Positions 1 to 9,352 of a DNA stretch of 64,000 nt are shown one piece after another. This DNA is from Coffea arabica (lineage: Eukaryota > Streptophyta > Magnoliopsida > Gentianales > Rubiaceae): the NCBI RefSeq assembly GCF_036785885.1, contig NC_092323.1:17678501-17742500 (forward strand), given 5' to 3'. A program made the translations under genes and the position numbers. Under the pieces are notes generated by a model. That model was not told the origin of the DNA, made no database searches, and worked only from the letters and a program-made list of their open reading frames with translations. Every line of letters starts with the position of its first letter. The first letter of the stretch is position 1.

Positions 1-1255
1 TTATGTAATTCATTAAACACATATTCTACTATTCGATAGGTTATGTGAATATCATAATTGTCCACCTATTTTTTTTTAAGTGTATCATCAATAATAGTTT
101 TCAACCTACTCTTTTAATTAATGACTCTAACTCGTGGCCTGTGAATTACAAATGAAATGTCTCACCAGTTAGACTGCATTTTATTATCCACTTATATTCA
201 CAGGGTGAACATAACTTTATTTTATTTGTTCCTTCGCCGAAAAATTTTATACTTAGGCACACTATGGAAGCCGAAAGGACACAACCCACCTCCATAGGCA
301 ACTCGAACCACACTAATACATCATCTACTGATTTAGGGATTATCCCTGGGGTTTTGGTCTGGTGGTAGTAGGCTAGTTAGGTGAATACCACTGCTAAGGA
401 TCGAATCCCCGGTGAAACAACCCACATAGCTTGGGTAGGTTGGTGTGGGACACGTGTAGACTAGTCTGGTGATTCAGGATACCACAGGTGGTCATATGAC
501 CAAAAAAAAAAAAAAAAGATTTAGGGATTATCCAAAACTTGACATACTTACGAAGTCATAACCACAAACTGCTTGTCAAATAAAAATCTCTACATTTTAG
601 TCAGTCTTTGAAAAGCTGGGTATATCTTGAAAGAAAGTTAAGTTCTTGAGCAATACTACTTTGATAATGTACATAGCTTTGGACAAGAACGAAAATGTTC
701 ATTAGAAAATTTTCAGTACAAAGGGAATCTTTTCCATGTTCACGAGGATATAAATGTGAAAAAGTTTATTGTATTACCTACCATTTGGCCAGAGATGTCA
801 ACTTCTATTAATCATGTTTTGTGGAGTAAATTTTCTGAAATGAGAATCCTTCTTCTTTATCTTCCAAGTCTATTTCCCTAACCGCCTAAATCCCTCAAAA
901 GTATTTTAGTCAGAGAAAGATAAATAGAAAAAAGCAAAAGTAATATCAAATTTTTTTTTTCTAGTCTGAGTAATATCAGAATACCTATCCAAACACACAG
1001 ATATTATTTCTATTCTTTTTTTAGGTCACTTCCCTATATTTTAATTCTCGACAGAGCATTCTAATTTTTTTTTTTGTACACTAAAAACAAAGCCAAGAAA
1101 AAAAGTATGATTTTTTTTAGAAAATGTAAGATTGTATTGTACAAAGGGAAAATATTGCTAGGTGGGAAACCAAAATTCATTCAAAGTGGGAAAAATAACA
1201 CAGTGATAATTAGGATTCATACCTATTTAAATATTGAAAAAAGAAAACAAAAGGA
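1..1255. other. Intergenic, AT-rich, with one SINE
   Basis: No convincing gene is seen. The stretch contains the SINE at 346-517 and long A/T homopolymers near 945-960 and 1064-1075. The short open frame at 1074-1262 is low-complexity lysine-rich sequence and is not credible. Confidence 0.6.
346..517 (+). mobile_element. tRNA-derived SINE with 16-bp target duplication
   Basis: A 172-bp insertion is flanked by the perfect direct repeat GATTTAGGGATTATCC at 330-345 and 518-533. It begins with a tRNA-like head: an A-box-like GGTCTGGTGGTAGTAGG and a B-box-like GGATCGAATCCCC. It ends in a run of A just before the downstream repeat. The Pol III-type head, poly(A) tail and long target duplication are the hallmarks of a plant SINE. 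The perfect duplication suggests a fairly recent insertion. Confidence 0.85.
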
Positions 1256-1690
1256 AAGGTAGAACACCGTAGCAGATGTCACGTGCATGCCATGGGGACC
1301 AAAATCATTTAGAAACTTCAAAGAAATGTCCAATTCATTTTACTAAAGTTTCCTGGAAATTTGGTTGGATTTACCTGTTATCTTCCGGTCTTCCTTCCTA
1401 GGGTAGAAGTTATTACTTCATTTACAGGATTACGCGGTTGAGCAATTGGCAACTTTCGGTCATAGAGCTTGGTCAATGCCTCAATGGAACTTGTAGCTAG
1501 GATGGGAGGAAATTTCCTTTCTTTTTCTCTCTAAATTCCTAGGAAGATCGGTCTTTATTTAGTAGCAGAGGGAAAAAATAAAAAAAAGAATCTTGTTAAC
1601 GAAGCAAAGTGACTTTTGTAGGTTATGTGCGTGTCTGTCTATATACATATACATATACATATATATATATATATATAATGCACATTTTGA
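1256..1690 (+). promoter_or_regulatory. Upstream module P, copy 1 (unit A)
   Basis: First of four longer diverged copies of a roughly 330-430 bp block that recurs at 17,915, 20,105 and 36,505. It carries CACGTG (1280-1285) followed by GCATGC, a block rich in CTT/CCTT, the phrase GGATTACGCGGTTGAGCAATT, and one W-box core (GGTCAA, 1471-1476). It ends in a TA-rich microsatellite followed by the conserved phrase ACATTTTGAAGATAAA. In units A and B the block lies upstream of the CN genes, so a role as promoter-distal DNA of those genes is inferred and not shown. Confidence 0.5.
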
Positions 1691-1856
1691 AGATAAACTG
1701 TAGGTTTTTTTATTTAAAAAAACTTTGTCCTAGCAGGGAAAGAGGAATTTAAAAAACGGTGAAGGTGAAAAGGAATTTGAACTCACAACGTCTACGTTTT
1801 AGAGTCTCAATCTTAACAATTAAATTAACGCATCCTCAATATAGGTATATATGTAT

Positions 1857-1858
<2 letters not shown>

Positions 1859-1901
<43 letters not shown>
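1859..1901. repeat. (TA)n microsatellite
   Basis: An almost pure TA dinucleotide run of about 43 bp. The overlapping open frames full of Ile-Tyr are artefacts of this run. Confidence 0.95.
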
Positions 1902-1906
<5 letters not shown>

Positions 1907-2239
1907 GTATATGTATAATCTTAATTCCCTCTTTTTGGGTAGAAAACGTGGTAAGAATTCAATACGAGCAGGAAAATTATATAAATTTTTTTTTGCACTT
2001 TACACAAAATTAACTTTCTGTTCAAAATATTTATGGCCACACTATTTTGGTAGTAATTTTATCTTAATCTGCTTTAAGTGCCAAGAGTCCAATCCTTGGC
2101 TTGCCTCATGCTGTGAGAATATGTCACTCAACCAAAAGGAATTTCCAAGAGAGTTTCTGATCATATTCCTCCTCTTTTCAGTGCTCTGTCTAAAATCCAC
2201 AAAACCCTATTACTTCTGGACTCAATACATACAACTCCT

Positions 2240-2536
2240 AGTGCCTTTATTTCCCTATATCTAGGGGTGAAGACACCCTTATTTTGCCCAACTTTCATTC
2301 CCAATATTAATCCATCTAAGTAGGGATTGTCCCATATACCTTCATTGTTCACTAGGTAATGCTGTTGAGTACTTGTTCAAATCATCTACGTTCCATTATT
2401 TTCTCCCAAGTTCTTTGGCTATTTGGTTCAGTAGTTTTAAGGCAGAAAGACAATCCCTTTTTCCTTTTTATTTTTTCTGTTATTGCACTGTTTGCAGCAT
2501 CTTGTGTTTTGCCCATTTTTGTCCCTGCGACCAGGA
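2240..2536 (+). pseudogene. Remnant of CN first (non-coding?) exon, unit A
   Basis: This stretch matches 22,140-22,455 in unit B, including the shared phrases TAATGCTGTTGAGTACT, CTATTTGGTTCAGTAGTTTTA and TTATTGCACTGTTTGCAGC. In unit B it ends in a splice-donor-like AAAAAG/GTATGTT, so it looks like the 5' exon of the CN gene. In unit A the homology is cut off at about 2536 and abuts the inverted NB-ARC segment directly, so the exon is orphaned and the first intron is lost. Confidence 0.5.
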
Positions 2537-2626
2537 CCTGGCAATCTCTAGGACATCTGGAGGAAGCTCTTGGTCCCTAATATGAAGTTCCTTTATAAAC
2601 AGCATCCAACCTTCATCAGCAGAAAG
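2537..2626 (-). repeat. Inverted-duplication arm 1 of the CN-A inversion
   Basis: The reverse complement of this stretch matches 3288-3377 at most positions. Both encode the ARC segment from about SADEG to EIA. It marks one end of the inverted block. Confidence 0.85.
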
Positions 2627-3287
2627 TGGTTCCACCTACCTTAATTTCCTTCTGGCATCCCATTTTGTAGCACACGTCCAATGATAGACTAACCACAATC
2701 AACTTCCTCCCTTCTTTTCCTAGAGGAATTCCTATCTTTCCAACATCAATAGGTGTCGATACACCATCAAGTACGATCACAAACTTGTTCTTCCTCTCTA
2801 ATGCCCTTGATAATTTGGCTGCCCTCTTCCTATCATCACCAACATCCATATTTGAGATATCGACATGCAAGTCTCCTGCCAAGTCGTCCTGCAATTTGGA
2901 GACTGCAGAATTAGCATCACTGAACCAATATACATGCTTCAAAAATTTGTCTTCTTTTACTACAGCTGTTCTGCCTACTCCAGGCATACCATAGATCCCG
3001 TTGCATGAAACCTTGTCATCCGTTAACCAAGCCCGTGCGTCCGTCAAATTTTGTTGAACTGATTGGCTCTTCTGTTACCAAGGCTTATTTTCCACTTGGA
3101 CAGGAATCGTATAGCCACTGCAAAATGACCCTTGTTCACGAAGATCTGATGTCTCCCGAATCATTGCATCAACACACTGTGCCAATGAAATACGTGAACG
3201 AAATGGTCTCCTCTAGTATTCTCCTTTCAGGTGTCGGTATTTCACTTTCTTGATTTCTACTTCTTTCAACCAATCATCAACTTCCCT

Positions 3288-3377
3288 CTTTCTGCTCATG
3301 AAGGTTGGCTGCTGTTTATGGAGAAACTTCATATTAGGGACCAAAAGCTCCCTCCAGATGTCCTAGAGATTGCCAGG
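3288..3377 (+). repeat. Inverted-duplication arm 2 of the CN-A inversion
   Basis: Forward copy of the ARC segment duplicated in reverse at 2537-2626. Just before it, the phrase CCTCTTTCT (3285-3293) belongs both to the inverted coiled-coil sequence and to the forward ARC sequence, giving about 9 bp of microhomology at the join. Confidence 0.85.
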
Positions 3378-4022
3378 TGGGCCGTGTCCTTTTCAAAAAA
3401 GTACGGAGGTTTGCCGCTTGGAATCATCGCTAAGGTGAGAAGCATGATAGGGGCTAATGACATTCGTGAGTGGAGAGATGCATTGGCAGAGATGGAAGAA
3501 GGACCAGACGACAAGGTTTTTGAGGTAATGAAAAGCAGTTTTTATGGCTTGAGAAATGAAAGGTGGAAGACCTGCTTCTTGCATTGCTCTATCCTCTTGA
3601 AAGATGAAACAATTCCAAGGGATGAAGTCGTTCGAGGGCTCATCTCGAAAGGATTGCTAGATAGAAGATGCAGAGAAGCAAAGTTTCATCAGGGTCATAC
3701 CATACTCAAAGCACTCGTGAAGGCTTTTTTGCTGGATTGTGTTGTGAATGATGATGGAGTGGATTGCTTGAAGATGCATCCTTTGATAAGAGACATGGCC
3801 GCTGAGATAATGAAGAGTGACCCAACCTACATGATAAAACAATTCTCTTCCTGCATTTCCTTTGTAGGACTAGGAATTAAGTCTAATTGCAATGGAAGTA
3901 GGAGTATTGTTGTCCTTTCATATGATTCAAAAGGTGGAGATGGTACCATTAACGAATGGTGCAGTGCAAAAATTACTCTGCTTTTAGGTATAGTATTACT
4001 CTTTTCTTTTTCCCCAAAGTAG

Positions 4023-5282
4023 AGACAATATGAATACTAATGTTTGATTTGGAAGTGACAAACATTGTGCAAATCAATAGACATATCAACAGAATGTCAT
4101 ATCCCAGTGACCAACAAAGGGAAGTTAACCTATGCTGTTAATCGGTTGGAGTTGAACCAGAAAACAATAAAAAAAAAAAACCAAAATTACCACCAGGGAA
4201 TGGACACGTAAATGCATGAAACTTGAACTTTATAATTAAGTGACTAAACCCTTTTGACTCGTCTTGATAGAAGAAGTGTGGTGATACAAAAATGATCACC
4301 TAATCAAATGGCAAGACCTGACTTGGATCATACACAAGAGTCACATCCATTTGCAGCCTAATAGACACTAAATTCAGTCAAGTCCAACACAAGAGTCAGG
4401 TATTTTTTCTATACTACCTAAAAGTCACATTTTAATCATGTTGAATAGATTCAACTTTATTCTTTCTTCATGTTCTAACCTGAATATCAGAGTTTAAGCA
4501 AGGGTTATAGCCCAGCATTTGACTAGTAGACTAGACAAGTAGTAGACTAGGAGGCAGAAGATCAATAGCAGGTAACAGAAAAATGGATAGACTAGTACAA
4601 GATTTGAAGTCCTTGCCATCAGCATATAGTGCTACAAGTGCGAACACATGATAAATGTGCCAAAGGCTCGAAGAGTTGAGAACAAAGATGGTTACCACTA
4701 GGAAGACAATCCGCAATACACACGCCACTCCAGACGCTCGACACTTACAGAGCAACCAAAGGAAACTTTAAGCCCTGCTAGAGCTGGACTCAAGCGGATC
4801 GCTTTGGGGAATGAATAAAAGGGTTCAGTAGGAAAACTAGGAATAGCATCTAATTTGCTGGTTGAGCTGCATGGATGCCTTCTCAGCTTGGAACTCAAGC
4901 AAATGGTTCAATCGCAAATGATTGCAGGTACCTAGCTGCTGAATGAGCAACTAAGTTCACAGAAGCAAACGGGAGAACTTGAAAGTTGAAATAAGGACTC
5001 ATTAGATAGTGTTATTCTTACCAGCTGAGGTGAAACTTTGAAAGTTTGACCAACTCATTAAATATGTCGTCGTACTGTTCCTATAGTTATTTCCAATATT
5101 TTGACTCGTTGACTCCTACCCCTTTTATGTCTATTTGTTGAAGATAAATAAGAAGAAATCTCTTTCCAAGAAACTTACATCCTTGCCAAATAGAATATGC
5201 ATGATGGAACTCGACATTTCTTGCCAAATATAATGCAGGAAGTATTTCGCATTATATCCTGTCAAAGTTCCCTAACCCCCCG
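4023..5282. other. Non-coding duplicated segment, unit A
   Basis: Matches 27,590-28,900 in unit B in the same order (for example CATATCCCAGTGACC at about 4098 and 27,655, and the stretch around 4488-4880). No open frame is preserved between the two copies, so the similarity reflects segmental duplication and not coding constraint. Confidence 0.6.
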
Positions 5283-5422
5283 GTGCGGCCCAAAAAAAAA
5301 AAAAACAACTCTGGCGGTGTCTGCTGCCACGGGTGCCCTGGTACCGGAAAACTGCCCTAATATTTTGTTATTCACGTCCACTTCTTCTACTATAAAGAAA
5401 GTAATGTGACTTAATAACTCTG

Positions 5423-5612
5423 TTTGGGCTGTAAGTGGGGGCTTAAATTCCACCTGCGGTAAAAAAAATTCCAGGGTTATGTCAAAACACTTTCTTGATT
5501 TATTAAGGTCCGTGTCTCTACTAGTCCTTAACACAAAGCCTCTTTAGACTCTCATCTTTTTTAGTCTAAGATAGATAGATTATACAATAATTGTCGTCTC
5601 CGAAAAAAAAAA
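5423..5612 (+). mobile_element. SINE copy 1, head-less
   Basis: Starts abruptly at TTTGGGCTGTAAGTGGGGG and lacks about 70 bp of the tRNA-like head present in copies 2-4. It ends TATACAATAATTGTCGTCTC plus a short A tract. Confidence 0.8.
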
Positions 5613-5760
5613 CCCCTCCCCCCAGGCGGCCCAAAAAAAAAACAACTCTGGAGGTGTCTACTGCCACGAGTGCCCAGGTACCGAAAAACTGTCATAACAT
5701 TTTGTCATTCACGTCCACTTCTTCTACTATAAAGAAAGTAATGTGACTTAATAACTCTGT

Positions 5761-6008
5761 CGATTCAAAATCACTGAGCTTAGCTCAGTGGCTACTAAGG
5801 TGGGTCTTAAGATCCTGCTTGGGCTATAAGTGGGGGTTTAAATTCCACCTGCAGTAAAAAAATTTCAGAGTTATGCCAAAATACTCTCTTGGTTTATTAA
5901 GGTCTGTGTCTCTATTAGTCCCTAACACAAAGCCTCTTTAGGCTCCCCTCTCCTCTAGTCTAGAATAGTTAGGTTATATAATAGTTGTCATCTCCAGAAA
6001 AAAAAAAA
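5761..6008 (+). mobile_element. SINE copy 2
   Basis: Full-length unit with A-box-like TTAGCTCAGTGGCTACTAAG and B-box-like GGTTTAAATTCCACC, a body shared with the copy at 59,141, and a TTATATAATAGTTGTCATCTC end followed by poly(A). Confidence 0.85.
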
Positions 6009-6171
6009 CTGCGGAAAAAATAACCCCCCTTGCGGCCCAAAAAAAAAAAAAAAAAACTCTGGAGGTGTCTATTACCACGGATGCCCTGGTATCGGAAAAC
6101 TGTCATAACATTTTGTCATTCATGTCCACTTCTTCTACTATAAAGAAAGTAATGTAACTTAATAACTCTGT

Positions 6172-6430
6172 CGATTCAAAACCACTGAGCTTAGCTTAGT
6201 GGCCACCAAAGTGGGTCTTAAGATCCTGCTTGGGCTATAAGTGGAAGTTTAAATTCCACCCGCAGTAAAAAAAATCCCAGAATTATGCCAAAACACTCTC
6301 TTGATTTATTAAGGTCTGTCTCTACTAGTTCCTAACACAAAGCCTCTTTAAGCTCCCCTCTCCTCTAGTCTAGGATAGATAGGTTATACAATAGTTGTCG
6401 TCTGCGGAAAAAAAAAAAAAAAAAAAAAAA
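6172..6430 (+). mobile_element. SINE copy 3
   Basis: Same structure as copy 2. The A-box-like sequence is TTAGCTTAGTGGCCACCAAA, and the tail is a run of about 24 A residues. Confidence 0.85.
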
Positions 6431-6594
6431 CTCCGGAAAAAATAACCCCACTTGCGCTCCCAAAAAAAAAAAAAAAAAAACTCTGGAGGTGTCTACTACC
6501 ACGAATGCCCTGGTACCGGAAAACTGTCCTAAAATTTTGTCATTCACGCCCACTTCTTCTACTATAAAGAAAGTAATGTGACTTAATAACTCTG

Positions 6595-6853
6595 TTGATT
6601 TAAAACCACTGAGCTTAGTTCAATGGCCATCAAGGTGGGTCTTAAGACCCTGCTTGGGCTATAAGTGGAGGCTTAAATTCCACTTGCAGTAAAAAAATAT
6701 CAGGATTATGCCAAAATACTTTCTTGATTTATTAAGGTCTGTGTCCCTACTCCCTACTAGTCCCTAACATAAAGCCTCTTTAGGCTCCCCTCTCCTCTAG
6801 TCTAGGATAAATATGTTATATAATAATTATCGTCTCCAAAAAAAAAAAAAAAA
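6595..6853 (+). mobile_element. SINE copy 4
   Basis: Same structure as copies 2 and 3, with A-box-like TTAGTTCAATGGCC and a terminal A tract. Immediately after it the unit A/unit B homology resumes (AACTGTCATTTTAA at 6853 and 28,989). Confidence 0.85.
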
Positions 6854-9352
6854 CTGTCATTTTAAACATTGGAATTGTCACAAACTCTGAAGTAAGTGTA
6901 ACTTAATAACACTTCCATAAGAAAGGGACTATAGAATTAAATATCATACACTTCCATATATGGGATTTGGCCATTGTTCTAAAGAGGGAAACTAAACATC
7001 TATATGAGCTTAAAATGCTAGACAACCTTTCTGGTTACAGAGGTTTCTAAGAGAATAAATAAGAATGAGATTTCGAGCACAACTGATTATTGGAATAATG
7101 GAAGGCAAAATGTTCAGATCTGTTGCATTTCTTATTCTCAAAAATACATTCCAACCACTTTCTACATCATGATTAAGAAAAGAAAAGGAATCCATGAATA
7201 AAGCCCCATTTGGTTTATTGGAGATTTCTCTGTTTTACAATGTCCAACTCGTCCAATTTGTTCCTCCAAAAGACAGCACTTTGGTGTCCGCTGAAATAAG
7301 TTGGACTAGGTTTCAAGGGAACTGGGGTAAATTCTTAAGCACCGAAAAGTTCAAATTCGACAGCATCGAAAGCCAATGAAAGCCGAGAAATAACTGTACA
7401 AAAGGGCAGATAGGCAATCCATAACTGTTAACTGCTTATGTGGCATTTCCTAGCTGGCTTAGCAAATGCAGGTTCAGAACTATATTAAGACTCGGCAACT
7501 GGGATTAACTGTCGTTACTTCATATTAGCTTGGGTTCCTGAGAGAAGCAAAACCTTGGTGTGGTTGAAAAGCACTGACGCAAATTCCAAGGGAATTTAGG
7601 ATGATAACAAACTTCATTTCCAACTCTGGATGAACACAAAAGAGGCTCCGAGTATTCTCAGGCGCTTCCCAGCAACAACAGCTGCTGTGCTGCAAAGCTA
7701 TAATCATGTGGTCAAGATTAAAGTAAAAAGAACACACAGGAAAATAAACCAGATATCGCCTATATGAACACACCGCAAGGCCCAAGAAGGCTAAGGGGTA
7801 GCGCTGATGCAAGCAAGTCAAGTCAAGGAAAGGGGAATTACACCATAAACTGGAACTTAGGAATTATTCAGCAAATCAGAAGTTTGGGATTCAATAGAGC
7901 CAAACCAAAAATGAAAACTGCTAGAAATTCAAGGGCTTCTAGCCATGTTTGTAGATGTTGGCTTGTTCTCGGTTGATTATTTTGATTATTTCTTGGCTTG
8001 TTCATGTTTGTGATGTTCTTATTTGGTTTTGTGTTCAGATTATAGGTTTTTTAATAACCAAGAAAGCTAAAATCCACAATCAACCAAAGAGTTGCTTTTG
8101 CTGATTCTAATTATTCCTATAATCACTTTCCATAATTAGATTTTACAAAATCTAAAGCAACTGAGAACAAGGCCAAAGTAAAAGATCTCAATCACCAACC
8201 AGAATATTTGGTGATGCCATGGCAAAAATGAGGTCAGAGGCTTAATGGAAGTCAAATCAAGAAGATTCGCCAGAGCACCAGCCATTCTGATGGAGACCTT
8301 ATGTTTCTTTTTTCCCTGGTAAGGGGATCATCTTAGTATCTCCAAATTTTGAATATTAATAACACAGAATAGCTGTCATTATTATGGAATGGGAAACAAT
8401 GGCCATTGAGTCAACCGACCATTATGAGAAAGAATTCAAAATTAAGTTCCAAACTTTGCTTAACTGGTCTAAATGTGTCAGTCGAAAGGAGAAATATTAG
8501 GAAGTTGTCTAGACCATTATTTTGCAAGATTTGAGAATTCGTAAGCTCTGACTACCCCAAGAATATATTATACTCGATTAACTACTACTTTTCTATCAAT
8601 GACAGACATGGTATGAATAGCCACTGGAGACTAATACTTGAAGTCCATATTCCCCAAGCCCAAACTACCAATTTAGAAATATAACCGTTGCACCTCTAGT
8701 TTTTCAATTTGCATTCTCCAGTGATGGATAGATTTCTTGCATTTTTTTTTGGGGGACCATAAATTCAACCTGTGCTGTGTACAGAAAAGGATGGAACAAG
8801 CAAATTATAACTAAAGAAAGCAAAATAATAAAAATGAGAATATGCAAATGAACAGTAGATATCTTCACCATATCAGCCACAAGGAACTAATCAAAGTATT
8901 AAAGTGTACATAAGTAATTACTGCTGTTACCTATAGCAAACAACATACACGATTTAATGCAAAAGCAGAAATCAGGGCCAAACCAGAATGCTCCTGGGAC
9001 ATGCACAATGATGCATGACATAGGGAAATACAAGCAGAATTTGGTAAAAAAACAAAATTAATGGCCACAGTAATATCGGTGAAAGAATCTGTCTGACATC
9101 TAGCTAACAGATCATCATTCAAACGCTACTTCACCTATAAGATCACATGAACAGAATTTGACAGAACTGAAAGAAAAGGCAACATAGTAGTTAGTGTTTC
9201 ACTTTTTTTTTTGGGGTGCTTCACGCCTTTATCTTCATGTTAGATCATTTCAGACAAGTGTTGGTAGTGCAAATAGGGAGTTGTGTAGCAGGGACATGGA
9301 GAACAACTGAGAAGGAAAAGAGAGACTTACTTGAGGGTCGAAGGAACCTTGA
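6854..9352. other. 3' flank of CNL-A, probable 3' UTR exons and introns
   Basis: Homologous throughout to 28,990-31,701 in unit B. Just 3' of the CNL-A stop, the minus strand has the donor-like sequence CAA/GTAAGT (intron from 9330 downward). Further along is an acceptor-like CTTATAG near 9137-9145, which unit B shares. I infer 3' UTR exons here but cannot fix their ends. Short open frames in this stretch are not conserved between the units. Confidence 0.45.

Larger units (their letters stand above)
2537..4022 (+). pseudogene. CN-A: broken CC-NB-ARC immune-receptor gene with internal inversion
   Basis: Remains of an NLR gene closely related to CN-B. From about 3288 to 3840 it reads forward: the end of the NB-ARC with GLPLG, an RNBS-D-like CSILLKDE, and MHPLIRDMA in place of MHD. 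The part encoding the end of the coiled coil, the P-loop and the kinase-2 region lies on the opposite strand (about 2537-3284). Residues corresponding to about 1-65 of CN-B are missing. The P-loop reads GMPGVGRTA, with Arg for the catalytic Lys, followed by an in-frame loss of about 8 codons. The inverted block is bounded by about 90-bp inverted duplications. No LRR follows. The forward frame runs on to 4022 through sequence corresponding to the last candidate intron of CN-B. It cannot make a normal NLR. Confidence 0.9.
5283..6853 (+). repeat. Fourfold tandem array of a SINE-bearing unit
   Basis: Four head-to-tail units of about 340-430 bp. Each consists of about 130 bp of local sequence (starting near GCGGCCCAAAAA and CTCTGGAGGTGTCTACT, ending CTTAATAACTCTGT) plus a SINE with poly(A) tail. 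Unit B at about 28,880-29,000 holds the local sequence once, with no SINE. The array therefore arose by one SINE insertion followed by tandem amplification in unit A. The first SINE lacks its tRNA-like head; the other three keep it. Confidence 0.85.

Noticed and set aside
1759-2264. Open frames of 84 and 137 codons across the (TA)n tract
   Set aside because: Their protein is Ile-Tyr repeat from a microsatellite and is not conserved in unit B.
3841-4022. Extra C-terminal exon of CN-A
   Set aside because: The frame continues only because the donor seen in CN-B is changed (ATGATAAAAC); the added residues match CN-B intron sequence and not protein.
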